Shown here: one piece after another, positions 1 through 7,385 of the stretch
Layout: each line of letters begins with the position of its first letter
Numbering within the stretch: the first letter of the stretch is position 1
Source of the DNA: Sphingomonadales bacterium
GTDB lineage: Bacteria > Pseudomonadota > Alphaproteobacteria > Sphingomonadales > Sphingomonadaceae
NCBI GenBank assembly: GCA_024636595.1
Contig: JAGXGT010000049.1
Location: forward strand, 1 to 15,820
Direction: 5' to 3'
DNA length: 15,820 nt
Notes under the pieces: generated by a model
Database searches by the model: none
The model's input: the letters and a program-made list of their open reading frames with translations, nothing else
Told to the model about the DNA's origin: nothing
Made by a program: the position numbers and the translations under genes

Positions 1-138
1 CGTCTCACCATTGTCCCCGATGACGAACCATCGCGACTGGCGGCGTTTCAGGTGGATGGCGACATGCTTGCGGCGCAACCGCGCGAAATCAAGATGACCA
101 GCCACTCGGTCACCTATTGCCTGCCGCTAAAGGAATGA
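1..138 (+). CDS. C-terminal fragment, probable diacylglycerol/lipid kinase family protein
   Basis: An open frame enters from the left edge and stops at TGA 136-138, giving 45 residues. It contains FQVDGDML, then a short beta-like run and a final hydrophobic 'YCLPL' near the stop. This resembles the end of YegS/BmrU-type lipid kinases, where an 'iDGE' motif is followed by beta strands ending in a hydrophobic-Pro tail. Such enzymes phosphorylate diacylglycerol or related lipids at the membrane. The catalytic GGDGT region would lie outside the window, so the assignment rests on the tail alone. The gene converges on the hydrolase with a 10-base gap, and no terminator is visible between them. Confidence 0.5.
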   Translation, partial: RLTIVPDDEPSRLAAFQVDGDMLAAQPREIKMTSHSVTYCLPLKE

Positions 139-148
139 TCGACGGCGT

Positions 149-1039
149 TTAGGCTGCCTGGCAATGCGCCGCGATCAGGTCGACCATTTCCGGCAATTTG
201 CTCGGCGGCAGATCATGGCCCATGCCCTCGACCAGCTCGAACCGCGCATCTTTGACATTGGCCGCGATATCCTGACCGCAAACGGATGGAATCAGCGGGT
301 CATCGGCCCCGTGAATGACCATGGTGGGGACATTGATCCGGTTAGCGACCGGCCGCAGATTACCGGTATCGATGATTGCCGCCATCTGGCGTTTCGGGCC
401 GGCGGGGTAAAAAGCGCGTTCCTGTGCCAGTTTCATCATCGCCCGGCGCTCCTCCGGACGACCGCGTCCTTCCTCCGACGCGATCAGCGACGAGAAGGCC
501 AATCCCAGTTCCAGCGCTTCGTCGGGTGTCCGCGCGTTCGCTCTTGCCGTCTGCATCAGCACCTTGCGCACGTCGGCATTGGCACCGGGCAAACCCGGCC
601 CATTGGTCGAAGACATGATCGGCGTGAACGACAGCACCCGGTCGGCGTGATCCGCAGCAATCAGCTGACCGATCATTCCGCCCATCGAAGCGCCAACGAT
701 ATGCGCCTGGTCAATTTCAAGGGCGTCGAGCACACCAACGGCATCCCGCGCCATATCGCTCAAATTATAAGGCGCCATCTGCCGTTTGGGGAAAAAACGC
801 TTGGCTATCAGTTGCCGGATCGGATTGGGGCCGCGCACGCCATCAAATTTATAGGAAAGGCCGACATCGCGATTATCAAAGGTGACGACGCGAAAGCCTT
901 TTTCCACGAGACCATTCACAAAGTCCATCGGCCAGTAAATAAGCTGTGCGGTATAGCCCATGACCAGCAAGATCGCTGGATCTTCGGGGTTCCCGTGATC
1001 TTCGACTTCAATATTGATGCCATTGGCGATGACTTGCAT
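149..1039 (-). CDS. alpha/beta-fold hydrolase
   Basis: This 296-residue protein has a complete alpha/beta-hydrolase pattern. An N-terminal strand ILLVMGY leads to the oxyanion region and is followed by TFDNRDVGLS (53-62). The nucleophile elbow GASMG puts Ser118 at its centre, HGADDPLIP supplies a probable acid Asp247, and GMGHDLP supplies His275. The DNRDVGLS signature occurs in RdmC-like esterases and related hydrolases; the substrate cannot be told from the sequence. There is no signal peptide, so it is probably cytoplasmic. The ATG at 1037-1039 is preceded by AGGAAC (1045-1050 read on the minus strand) at good spacing, which supports this start. It stands alone, downstream of parB in the same direction but with nearly 300 bases between them. 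Confidence 0.85.
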   Translation of the reverse strand: MQVIANGINIEVEDHGNPEDPAILLVMGYTAQLIYWPMDFVNGLVEKGFRVVTFDNRDVGLSYKFDGVRGPNPIRQLIAKRFFPKRQMAPYNLSDMARDAVGVLDALEIDQAHIVGASMGGMIGQLIAADHADRVLSFTPIMSSTNGPGLPGANADVRKVLMQTARANARTPDEALELGLAFSSLIASEEGRGRPEERRAMMKLAQERAFYPAGPKRQMAAIIDTGNLRPVANRINVPTMVIHGADDPLIPSVCGQDIAANVKDARFELVEGMGHDLPPSKLPEMVDLIAAHCQAA

Positions 1040-1087
1040 GGACTGTTCCTGATCAACTCGAAAAGAGGATCAGTACCAGAAAGTACA

Positions 1088-1118
1088 GGGGTTACAAGAA
1101 CCCCGGTTTTTGCCGGGG
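1088..1118 (-). promoter_or_regulatory. two mutually exclusive hairpins in the leader of the hydrolase gene
   Basis: GGGGTT (1088-1093) can pair with AACCCC (1099-1104), while CCCCGG (1101-1106) can pair with CCGGGG (1113-1118). The two stems share bases 1101-1104, so only one can form at a time. They lie about 50-80 bases upstream of the hydrolase start, in its likely 5' leader. The structures are seen directly; any regulatory role is inferred. The rest of the gap 1040-1337 shows the inverted repeat near 1290-1327 and no gene. Confidence 0.25.
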
Positions 1119-1289
1119 GAGCCGGGCGGTCGGCCGGAGGAAACTAGCTCGTTTTGCTTCTACTCGTCGGGCGATCAGCTGTGGGATGGCGGCACTTCTA
1201 TCAGTCCTATCATACCCGCTGACATGATCCAAAAAAGTTGCGCGGCGCGACTTCCCATGTCGCGCACAGCAATCGAAATACTGTCTTAA

Positions 1290-1327
1290 CCTATTGAAAT
1301 ACAGGTAGTATTTATCGGTCCAATAGG
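1290..1327 (-). terminator. long hairpin just 3' of parB, possible terminator or mRNA end structure
   Basis: CCTATTG (1290-1296) and AAATAC (1297-1302) form a continuous arm. It pairs with GTATTT (1308-1313) around a 5-base loop, and with CAATAGG (1321-1327) across a 7-base bulge. The structure starts 10 bases after the parB stop and would close the parAB transcript. No uridine tract follows on the minus strand, so it is not a textbook intrinsic terminator; it may instead protect the 3' end or mark a Rho-dependent end. Confidence 0.4.
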
Positions 1328-1337
1328 CACGAGAATC

Positions 1338-2291
1338 TCAAATATGCTCGCCGGTAAGGCGCTGGCAAATCAGATCGAGTTGATCGAGATTGGCATATTC
1401 AATCGCCATCGTCCCGCCCTGCCCGGTCGACTGGATTTTCACCTTCAAACCGAGCAAATCCCCGAGATGGGTTTGTAGCGCTTGGATATCGGCATCGGCC
1501 TCCGACATCGCCGCCAGTTTTTTCGCCGAAGCAGGCTTCTGCCCGCTCAAAGATTTGCGGACGAGGCGTTCGACGTCGCGAACCGACAAGCCTTGTTTGA
1601 CAATTTGCGGGGCCAGTTCTTCGGCATTGGGTGCGTTGATCAACGCCCGCGCATGGCCCATCGACAGTTTATCATCGACAACGAGCGCCTTTACGCTGGC
1701 CGGCAATTCGAGCAGCCGCATCAAATTGGCGATATGGCTGCGCGATTTTCCAACAACCTCGGCGAGCCTGGACTGGCTATGACCGAAATCCTGGCTCAGC
1801 CTTGCATAGGCCTCTGCCTCTTCGATAACATTGAGGTCCTTGCGCTGCACGTTCTCGACGATCGCAATTTCCAGCGTCTCTTCATCGCTAAGTTTGCGGA
1901 CGACGGCGGGAATTTGATGCAGGCGCGCGCGCTGGGCGGCGCGCCAGCGCCGTTCCCCGGCAACGATCTGGAAATTCTTGCCGTGCGGGCGCACGACGAT
2001 CGGCTGGATCACCCCGCGTTGCCGCATGCTGTCCGCCAGTTCGTCGAGCGCGTCCGATTCAAAATGCTGCCGCGGCTGATCAGGGTTCGGCCGGATATCG
2101 GAGATCGCGATCGAGCGCAGACCATCGATGACGGTGGTAGAACCAGCCCCATCACCATCGCCGGCCTCAGCAGTCGTGATCGGCTCTTCTCTCTGGATTT
2201 CCCCGAACAGACTATTCAGTCCCCTGCCCAACCCGGTCACACGCTTGGGTGCTTTTTTGCTCTTTTCATTCAAAGCCTGATCATCAGCCAT
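1338..2291 (-). CDS. parB: chromosome partitioning protein ParB (CTPase clamp, parS-binding)
   Basis: ParB binds parS, hydrolyses CTP to slide and spread as a clamp, and is the cargo adaptor for ParA-driven origin segregation. The 317-residue product has the N-terminal LGRGLNSLFG (21-30) that typifies chromosomal ParBs and contacts ParA. It also carries GERRWRAA (112-119), the CTP-binding GERR box, then ENVQRKDLN (146-154), a helix-turn-helix around 171-190 (SQSRLAEVVGKSRSHIANL) and a C-terminal dimerisation segment. The ATG (2291-2289) shares one base with the parA stop (TGATG), which implies translational coupling. A TTG one codon upstream is possible but less likely. The three parS sites in this window are its expected targets. 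Confidence 0.97.
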   Translation of the reverse strand: MADDQALNEKSKKAPKRVTGLGRGLNSLFGEIQREEPITTAEAGDGDGAGSTTVIDGLRSIAISDIRPNPDQPRQHFESDALDELADSMRQRGVIQPIVVRPHGKNFQIVAGERRWRAAQRARLHQIPAVVRKLSDEETLEIAIVENVQRKDLNVIEEAEAYARLSQDFGHSQSRLAEVVGKSRSHIANLMRLLELPASVKALVVDDKLSMGHARALINAPNAEELAPQIVKQGLSVRDVERLVRKSLSGQKPASAKKLAAMSEADADIQALQTHLGDLLGLKVKIQSTGQGGTMAIEYANLDQLDLICQRLTGEHI

Positions 2292-3073
2292 CAAGCAGCC
2301 ACCTTGCGATCGGGCAACCGGCCGATCAATTCTCGGGCCAGATCGATATAGGCGACCGACCCGCTGCAGCGATAATCATAAATCAAGGCCGGAAGCCCGT
2401 GGCTGGGCGCTTCGGAAAGCCGGACGTTGCGCGGAATGACGGTATCGAAAACAACATCTCCCAGACAGGCGCGGACATCATCGGATACCTGCTCGGTGAG
2501 CTTGTTGCGCCGGTCGTACATGGTGAGCACGACGCCCATGACCGAAAGCTGGCGATTAAAGCGAGCGCGAATACGCTCCACGGTTTGTAGCAATTGGCTC
2601 AGACCCTCCAAGGCAAAAAACTCGCACTGCAAAGGCACCAGCAACGATTCTACTGCGACCATGGCATTGAGCGTCAGCAGGCCGAGCGATGGGGGGCAGT
2701 CGATCAGGATGATATCCCAGCGGCCGTTGTCTGCACTGTCCAACGCCTTTTTCAGACGGTGGGTGCGCTCTTCAAATTCCACCAGTTCAACCTCGGCACC
2801 GGACAGGTCCACGGTGGCCGGAACGATTTCCAGCCCCGGAACCTTTGTCTGGTTTATGCAGTCGGCGAGCGGGACATCGTTGATCAACAGATCATAGCTG
2901 CTATTGATGCGATCGCCCTGCGACAATCCGAGACCGGTCGATGCATTGCCTTGCGGATCGAGGTCTATCAGCAGGACTTTCCAGCCGCTGGCGGCCAGGG
3001 CGGTGGCCATATTAATGGCTGTGGTGGTCTTGCCCACGCCACCTTTTTGATTGGCTATTGCGATACGAACCAT
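2291..3073 (-). CDS. parA: chromosome partitioning ATPase ParA
   Basis: ParA is a deviant-Walker ATPase that binds nonspecific DNA as an ATP dimer and moves ParB-parS complexes towards the pole. The 260-residue protein has the Walker A motif KGGVGKTT (10-17) with signature Lys10 and catalytic Lys15. LLIDLDPQGN (34-43) follows, then the Walker B-like IILIDCPPS (121-129). It lacks the N-terminal DNA-binding extension of plasmid type Ia ParAs, as expected for a chromosomal Soj/ParA. The start is ATG 3073, with an AGGG-type ribosome site upstream. It lies 27 bases after the rsmG stop and overlaps parB by one base. Confidence 0.97.
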   Translation of the reverse strand: MVRIAIANQKGGVGKTTTAINMATALAASGWKVLLIDLDPQGNASTGLGLSQGDRINSSYDLLINDVPLADCINQTKVPGLEIVPATVDLSGAEVELVEFEERTHRLKKALDSADNGRWDIILIDCPPSLGLLTLNAMVAVESLLVPLQCEFFALEGLSQLLQTVERIRARFNRQLSVMGVVLTMYDRRNKLTEQVSDDVRACLGDVVFDTVIPRNVRLSEAPSHGLPALIYDYRCSGSVAYIDLARELIGRLPDRKVAA

Positions 3074-3100
3074 ATCACGTTCTACCCTAAAATTAGGTTT

Positions 3101-3718
3101 CTAGCCCTTTCCCACCAATATACCGGCGTTCGGATCGGTCAAACTATGTTCCACGTGAAACATTTTTTGCCGTTTTGGCGACAGGCCTTTCAACTCCCTT
3201 ACCGCATTTTTGCCCTTAGGTAAGAGCCAAACCGTATTTTCTGTGGAAAAACGGTGCGAAAGTGCGATGAGTCGATCCAAAGGCGCGAACGCGCGGGCAC
3301 TGATGACATCTGCCGGAAAGCTTTCGATATTCTCGAGCCGATCGGCCACGACCGTTGCCCGCCCCCCGATACCGGTCTGCTCGACCACCTGCTGGAGAAA
3401 CTCGCAACGCCTTTTACGCGATTCGACCATCTGCACCTGATAGGAAGAGAGAATGGCGATCACGATGCCAGGGAACCCCGCTCCGGTGCCCAGATCAAGC
3501 CAGGTCTTGCTGGCGTCCGGTACCGGCGCGTGGCGCAAAAGCTGGGCACTGTCGACGACATGCCTGCCCCACAGGGTGTCCGCGCTGGCTTTTGAAATCA
3601 GATTCTGGCGCGGCATTTCGTCGCGGAGCAAGGCGACAAACAGCTCTAGCTTTTGCCATGTTTCACGTGAAACATCAAATTCAGCACGCAGCCAGGCCTG
3701 CGCCTCATCTTCGATCAC
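3101..3718 (-). CDS. rsmG: 16S rRNA (guanine527-N7)-methyltransferase RsmG (GidB)
   Basis: RsmG methylates G527 of 16S rRNA with S-adenosylmethionine; loss of it gives low-level streptomycin resistance in several bacteria. The 205-residue protein contains GRHVVDS (51-57), the SAM-binding DLGTGAGFPG (75-84), ESRKRR (99-104) and ARAFAPL (141-147), all typical of the family. The start is GTG 3718, overlapping the mnmG stop by four bases (GTGA), so the two are probably translationally coupled. Two parS sites are embedded in the coding sequence: VSRET (16-20) and KMFHVEH (185-191) are the codons that spell them, so part of this protein is constrained by DNA function. Confidence 0.96.
   Translation of the reverse strand: MIEDEAQAWLRAEFDVSRETWQKLELFVALLRDEMPRQNLISKASADTLWGRHVVDSAQLLRHAPVPDASKTWLDLGTGAGFPGIVIAILSSYQVQMVESRKRRCEFLQQVVEQTGIGGRATVVADRLENIESFPADVISARAFAPLDRLIALSHRFSTENTVWLLPKGKNAVRELKGLSPKRQKMFHVEHSLTDPNAGILVGKG
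3147..3162. other. parS site 1 (TGTTCCACGTGAAACA), inside the 3' part of rsmG
   Basis: The 16-base motif matches the bacterial chromosomal parS consensus TGTTNCACGTGNAACA and differs from the perfect palindrome by one base pair. In rsmG it is read as codons for Met-Phe-His-Val-Glu-His. It sits about 10.4 kb from the presumed origin and beside parAB. Confidence 0.93.
3659..3674. other. parS site 2, perfect palindrome (TGTTTCACGTGAAACA), inside the 5' part of rsmG
   Basis: This is an exact match to the canonical parS 16-mer, and the symmetry extends one base pair each side (3658-3675). It lies in codons 15-21 of rsmG, encoding Val-Ser-Arg-Glu-Thr. Being perfect, it is the best candidate for the highest-affinity ParB nucleation site of the three. 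Confidence 0.96.
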
Positions 3719-5589
3719 GCGGCCAGCGTCCGTGTATCCCGACGTCGGGCATGCACGAGAATCGCGGCCAGTGCGGCTGGCGTGATCCCCCGGATCCGTG
3801 AGGCCGCCGCCAATGTGTCTGGGCGGGCCGTTGTCAGCCGCTCAACCATTTCATTGGAAAGCCCGGCTATCGCTGCATAGTCAAGATCGTCACCCAAGCC
3901 TATTTGCTCGTTGGCGCGCAGATCCCGCAGCTCAGATTCCTGACGTTCGAGATAGGGCGCATAACGCGCATCTTCCTCGATCTCCGCCACAAGGTCCGGG
4001 GCGCTATCTTGCAAACATGCTTCCAATTCTTCCATTTTCTGCAGTGCCGCCAGCGTGATGTTGGGGAAGCGGAGCCAGTCGAACAGGCTCTGCCTTGTGC
4101 CATCACGGCGCACTTCGGCACCGACCTTGGCGAGGTCTTCACTACCATAGACGACATCGAGTGCCTTCATGATCGCGCCGCGTGTCCGCTGGCGCTCGCC
4201 GAACCACTCGGCCCGTTCCGGAGAGACACAGCCGGCTTCAATAGCGATCTGGGTCAAACGCGTTGAGGCATTGTCAGCCCGCAACCGCAAACGATATTCC
4301 GCGCGAGCGGTGAGCATACGATAGGGCTCGGTAACACCCTGCAGGACCAGATCATCGATCATCACCGCCATATAGCTGGTACCGCGGTCCAATGCCGGTG
4401 CATCTTTGCCCCGCACGTGGCAAGCAGCGCCCAGTCCAGCAATCAACCCTTGCGCCGCCGCTTCTTCGTAACCGGTGGTGCCGTTGATCTGGCCGGCACA
4501 ATAGAGGCCTTCGAGATCGCGCACTTTCAGCGACCGGTCCAAGGCTCTGGGGTCGATATGATCATATTCAACCGCGTAGCCGGGAACCAATATCTCCGCC
4601 TGCTCGAGCCCTTCCATGGTCCGTACGAATGCCAGCTGGACATCAGCGGGCAGCGAGGTGCTAATCCCGTTGGGATAGACCAGATTCGTATCGAGGCCCT
4701 CCGGCTCCAGAAAGACCTGGTGGGAGTCGCGGTCGGCAAAGCGGTGGATCTTGTCCTCGATCGACGGGCAATAGCGTGGCCCCTGCGCATCGATGGCGCC
4801 GCTGAACAAGGGTGAGCGATCGAGCGATCCACGGATGATCTCATGCGTTTCGATCGTGGTGCGGCTCACGGCACAAAAAGTCTGCGGGACCGTCCTCCCC
4901 TTTGAAAGCGGCGACATCGTCCAGCCATCATCATCGGAAGGCTGTTCCGGCAGGACCGCCCAGTTGATCGTTCGTCCGTCGAGACGCGGGGGCGTTCCGG
5001 TTTTCAGGCGGGCGATCGGCAAACCGGCGTCGCGGATCTGCTGCCCCAGAGAAACCGAGGCTGCCTCCCCTGTCCTGCCACCGGCGACCGTTTCTTCACC
5101 GCGGAATAATTTGCCGTTGAGAAAGGTCCCGGTCGCTAGAATAACCGCCTCGGCATGAATGTCGGAGCCATCTGCCAGACGGATGCCCGAGACGCGTGAT
5201 CCGGCCAGAATGAGGCTGGCCACCTCGCCCTCGACGATCGTCAAATCATCCTGCGCATCCAGCATCCGGTGAATCGCCGCTTTATACAGTTTGCGGTCGG
5301 CCTGGACACGCGGCCCCTGCACCGCAGTGCCCTTGGAAAGATTGAGCATGCGATAGTGGATTGCCGCTGCATCGGCAGCGCGTCCGATCAGCCCGTCAAA
5401 CGCATCGACCTCGCGCACCAGATGGCCTTTGCCAAGTCCGCCGATCGCCGGGTTGCAAGACATGGCCCCAATACTGTCGCGAGTGAAGCTGACCAGTGCC
5501 GTAGATACACCCATGCGGGCAGCCACGGCCGCTGCCTCGCAACCGGCATGGCCTCCGCCAACCACAATGATGTCAAATTTGCGCGTCAT
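3715..5589 (-). CDS. mnmG: tRNA U34 5-carboxymethylaminomethyl modification enzyme MnmG (GidA)
   Basis: MnmG is an FAD enzyme that acts with MnmE to place cmnm5 or nm5 groups on the wobble uridine of certain tRNAs. The product has the FAD-binding VVGGGHAGCEA near residue 9, SCNPAIGGLGKGH, KTGTPPRLDGR, PEGLDTNLVYPNG and the C-terminal QINGTTGYEEAAAQG region, all MnmG hallmarks. I chose ATG 5589 (MTRKFDIIVV), giving 624 residues, because family members begin close to the FAD motif. An in-frame ATG at 5601 and a TTG at 5625 are alternatives, and no clear ribosome site separates them. The stop overlaps the rsmG start by four bases. MnmE lies 76 bases upstream. Confidence 0.95.
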   Translation of the reverse strand: MTRKFDIIVVGGGHAGCEAAAVAARMGVSTALVSFTRDSIGAMSCNPAIGGLGKGHLVREVDAFDGLIGRAADAAAIHYRMLNLSKGTAVQGPRVQADRKLYKAAIHRMLDAQDDLTIVEGEVASLILAGSRVSGIRLADGSDIHAEAVILATGTFLNGKLFRGEETVAGGRTGEAASVSLGQQIRDAGLPIARLKTGTPPRLDGRTINWAVLPEQPSDDDGWTMSPLSKGRTVPQTFCAVSRTTIETHEIIRGSLDRSPLFSGAIDAQGPRYCPSIEDKIHRFADRDSHQVFLEPEGLDTNLVYPNGISTSLPADVQLAFVRTMEGLEQAEILVPGYAVEYDHIDPRALDRSLKVRDLEGLYCAGQINGTTGYEEAAAQGLIAGLGAACHVRGKDAPALDRGTSYMAVMIDDLVLQGVTEPYRMLTARAEYRLRLRADNASTRLTQIAIEAGCVSPERAEWFGERQRTRGAIMKALDVVYGSEDLAKVGAEVRRDGTRQSLFDWLRFPNITLAALQKMEELEACLQDSAPDLVAEIEEDARYAPYLERQESELRDLRANEQIGLGDDLDYAAIAGLSNEMVERLTTARPDTLAAASRIRGITPAALAAILVHARRRDTRTLAA

Positions 5590-5648
5590 GCCGCGGCCCA
5601 TAGCGGAAGCGTGATTGCAGGTCAAAACCTACCGATCTGGGTTGCTAT

Positions 5649-5664
5649 TGTTTCACGTGGAACA
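5649..5664. other. parS site 3 (TGTTTCACGTGGAACA), between mnmE and mnmG
   Basis: It matches TGTTNCACGTGNAACA with one base off perfect symmetry and is the mirror image of site 1. It sits in the mnmE-mnmG gap, two bases from the mnmE stop. It is about 7.9 kb from the presumed origin, in the 8-10 kb range I recall for Caulobacter parS. Confidence 0.93.
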
Positions 5665-5665
5665 A

Positions 5666-6961
5666 TCACTTGCCGATACAGAATTTTCCGAACAACCCAT
5701 CCAGCATATCTTCGGTGCTGGCTTTACCCGTAATCTCGTCGAGCGCCTTACGGGCCATGCGCAGATGTTCGGCAAGGATCAGATAGTCCGCTTCGCCGAT
5801 CATTGCCGAGAGACAGTTGCAGGCCACCGTCAGTCGATCGGCCTGCCGGGCATTGACGCTAACCCGATCGGCGTCCGGCAAAATATCTTTCGCTCGGGTG
5901 ACCAGATAATCCACGAGAGCATCCATGCCTGTTCCACTCACCGGAGACAGCGAGAACGAACCCTCGCCTTTCGTCCTGTGCTCGGGATGGTCAGATCGGG
6001 AACTGATCTCGACAAGATTGTCGGCACTTGGTCCCTGCCCTTCGTCGCCAAGCCACAAGATAATATCGGCAGCGGCAAATTGTTGATGCGCCCGGTCGAT
6101 GCCGATCTGTTCAATCGTCTCCGCTCCGCTCTCCCGCACGCCAGCGGTGTCGATAAACAGAAACGGAACCCCGCCGAGGGCAATCGGTACCTCAATCACA
6201 TCACGCGTGGTCCCGGCAATATCGGATACGATCGCCGCCTCGCGCTCGACCAACGCGTTGAGCAAAGTCGACTTGCCGCTGTTCGGCGGACCACCGAGCA
6301 CCACCCGGATGCCGTCGCGCAGTTTTTCCGCCCTTGGACGCGCCAGCAGATTGTGCATGTCTTCGACCAACGATTGCGCCGCCTGTTGCAGCACTGCGGT
6401 CTGCGCTGGCGCAACATCGTCTTCGTCGGAAAAATCCAGCTCGGCTTCGATTTGCGCAGACAGCTGCAATATCCGCTGCTGCCAGTCGTCAACCTTCCGC
6501 GACAGCGCGCCACCGGCGTTCCGCACCGCGGCCTTGCGCTGGAGTTCCGTTTCGGCGAACAGCAGATCGGACAGACCTTCTGCCTCTGCCAGATCCATTT
6601 TGCCATGAGTGAAGGCCCGACGGGTAAATTCACCCGGCTCCGCCTTGCGCAGACCATCCATCTGCTCCAGCGCCGCTTCAATGGCCCGGATCACAGCGCG
6701 GCCGCCATGGCAATGAATCTCGGCCAGATCCTCTCCCGTGGCGCTGTTCGGACCAGGGAACCAGAGCCACAAAGCCTGGTCTAGCGTCTCATCATTAACC
6801 ATATCGGTTACATTACCGAAGGTAGCCACACGTGGTTCTGGTAAATTGCCCGTCAGAGCCTCAAGCGCCGCCCCCGCCTGCAGGCCGCTAATCCGCAGAA
6901 TTCCTATCGCCGCCGGCGGTTGTCCGCTGGACAAGGCGAAAATGGTATCATCGGCGGTCAT
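5666..6961 (-). CDS. mnmE: tRNA modification GTPase MnmE (TrmE)
   Basis: MnmE is the GTPase partner of MnmG in wobble-uridine modification. The 431-residue protein shows the N-terminal tetrahydrofolate-binding domain (DTIFALSSGQPPAAIGILRISG at the start, HCHGGRAV at 83-90, PGEFTRRAFTHGKMDL at 109-124). Next comes a helical domain with an inserted G domain: G1 GGPPNSGKS (223-231), G2 TTRD (251-254), G3 DTAG (271-274). It ends FCIGK (427-431), the conserved C-terminal CxGK motif. The G4 position reads SRSD (321-324) instead of NKxD, and the surrounding loop is unusual. The start ATG 6961 is 18 bases after the DUF6489 stop, with no strong ribosome site visible. Confidence 0.96.
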   Translation of the reverse strand: MTADDTIFALSSGQPPAAIGILRISGLQAGAALEALTGNLPEPRVATFGNVTDMVNDETLDQALWLWFPGPNSATGEDLAEIHCHGGRAVIRAIEAALEQMDGLRKAEPGEFTRRAFTHGKMDLAEAEGLSDLLFAETELQRKAAVRNAGGALSRKVDDWQQRILQLSAQIEAELDFSDEDDVAPAQTAVLQQAAQSLVEDMHNLLARPRAEKLRDGIRVVLGGPPNSGKSTLLNALVEREAAIVSDIAGTTRDVIEVPIALGGVPFLFIDTAGVRESGAETIEQIGIDRAHQQFAAADIILWLGDEGQGPSADNLVEISSRSDHPEHRTKGEGSFSLSPVSGTGMDALVDYLVTRAKDILPDADRVSVNARQADRLTVACNCLSAMIGEADYLILAEHLRMARKALDEITGKASTEDMLDGLFGKFCIGK

Positions 6962-6979
6962 TGGGACAAAAAACGGCGG

Positions 6980-7252
6980 CTAATCCGACTTTTTCTTGGA
7001 AGATGATGATTTGCCACCGCCTGACGCAGCCCCCATCGCCCCGGTCAGGAACGACGAAAACATCTTCAAGCCGGCTTCGCCCATCGGCGCGATAATCTTG
7101 GTGAAGTTCTGCAATTGCTCGACCGAATTGGCGCCCTGCAGGAATTTCGACATTTCCTGGACGTAGCTTTCGTTGAGTTTCGCCACATCGGGCAGCCCGA
7201 TCAATCGGCGGGCCTCTTCCGGTGTACAATCCAGTTCAACGGTGACTTTCAT
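6980..7252 (-). CDS. DUF6489-type small protein of unknown function
   Basis: This 90-residue protein begins MKVTVELDCTPEEARRLIGLPDV, a start I recognise from small uncharacterised proteins found in sphingomonads (DUF6489). An amphipathic central part (roughly 25-60) is followed by a Gly/Ala segment (GAMGAASGGG) and a Ser/Lys tail, SSSSKKKSD. No enzyme motif, signal peptide or membrane helix is convincing. The start ATG 7252 has AGAGGA upstream at normal spacing. It is the first gene of the minus-strand string leading into mnmE, 18 bases ahead of it, and is divergent from the dienelactone hydrolase gene. The mildly phasin-like composition (short helices, Ala/Gly-rich end) is only an impression. 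Confidence 0.8.
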   Translation of the reverse strand: MKVTVELDCTPEEARRLIGLPDVAKLNESYVQEMSKFLQGANSVEQLQNFTKIIAPMGEAGLKMFSSFLTGAMGAASGGGKSSSSKKKSD

Positions 7253-7371
7253 ATTGTCTTCCTCTGTTTGACCGTTGCAGCGAAGTTCCCTCCCTCACCC
7301 AACAGGCTGATGTTCCACCTTGCCTGCATCTGATATGGGGATATTGTGAGCAAAGAATCAAGTGATGATAC

Positions 7372-7378
7372 AAAGGAG
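7372..7378 (+). promoter_or_regulatory. strong ribosome binding site AAAGGAG
   Basis: AAAGGAG lies seven bases before the ATG at 7386. It decides the start of the dienelactone hydrolase gene against an in-frame ATG at 7362-7367, which would place the motif inside the gene. Confidence 0.75.
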
Positions 7379-7385
7379 TTGGACG

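Noticed and set aside
164..1147. 327-residue plus-strand open frame
   Set aside because: It lies opposite the alpha/beta hydrolase, whose catalytic motifs are clear; the plus-strand product has no recognisable domain.
4414..4419. CACGTG core as a fourth parS site
   Set aside because: The flanks (CCG...GCAAG) do not match TGTTN/NAACA; it is ordinary mnmG coding sequence.
5615..6784. 389-residue plus-strand open frame
   Set aside because: It is antisense to mnmE, has no domain and runs through the parS site 3 region.
6829..6834. CACGTG core as a parS site
   Set aside because: The flanks AGCCA and GTTCT do not fit the consensus; it lies in mnmE coding sequence.
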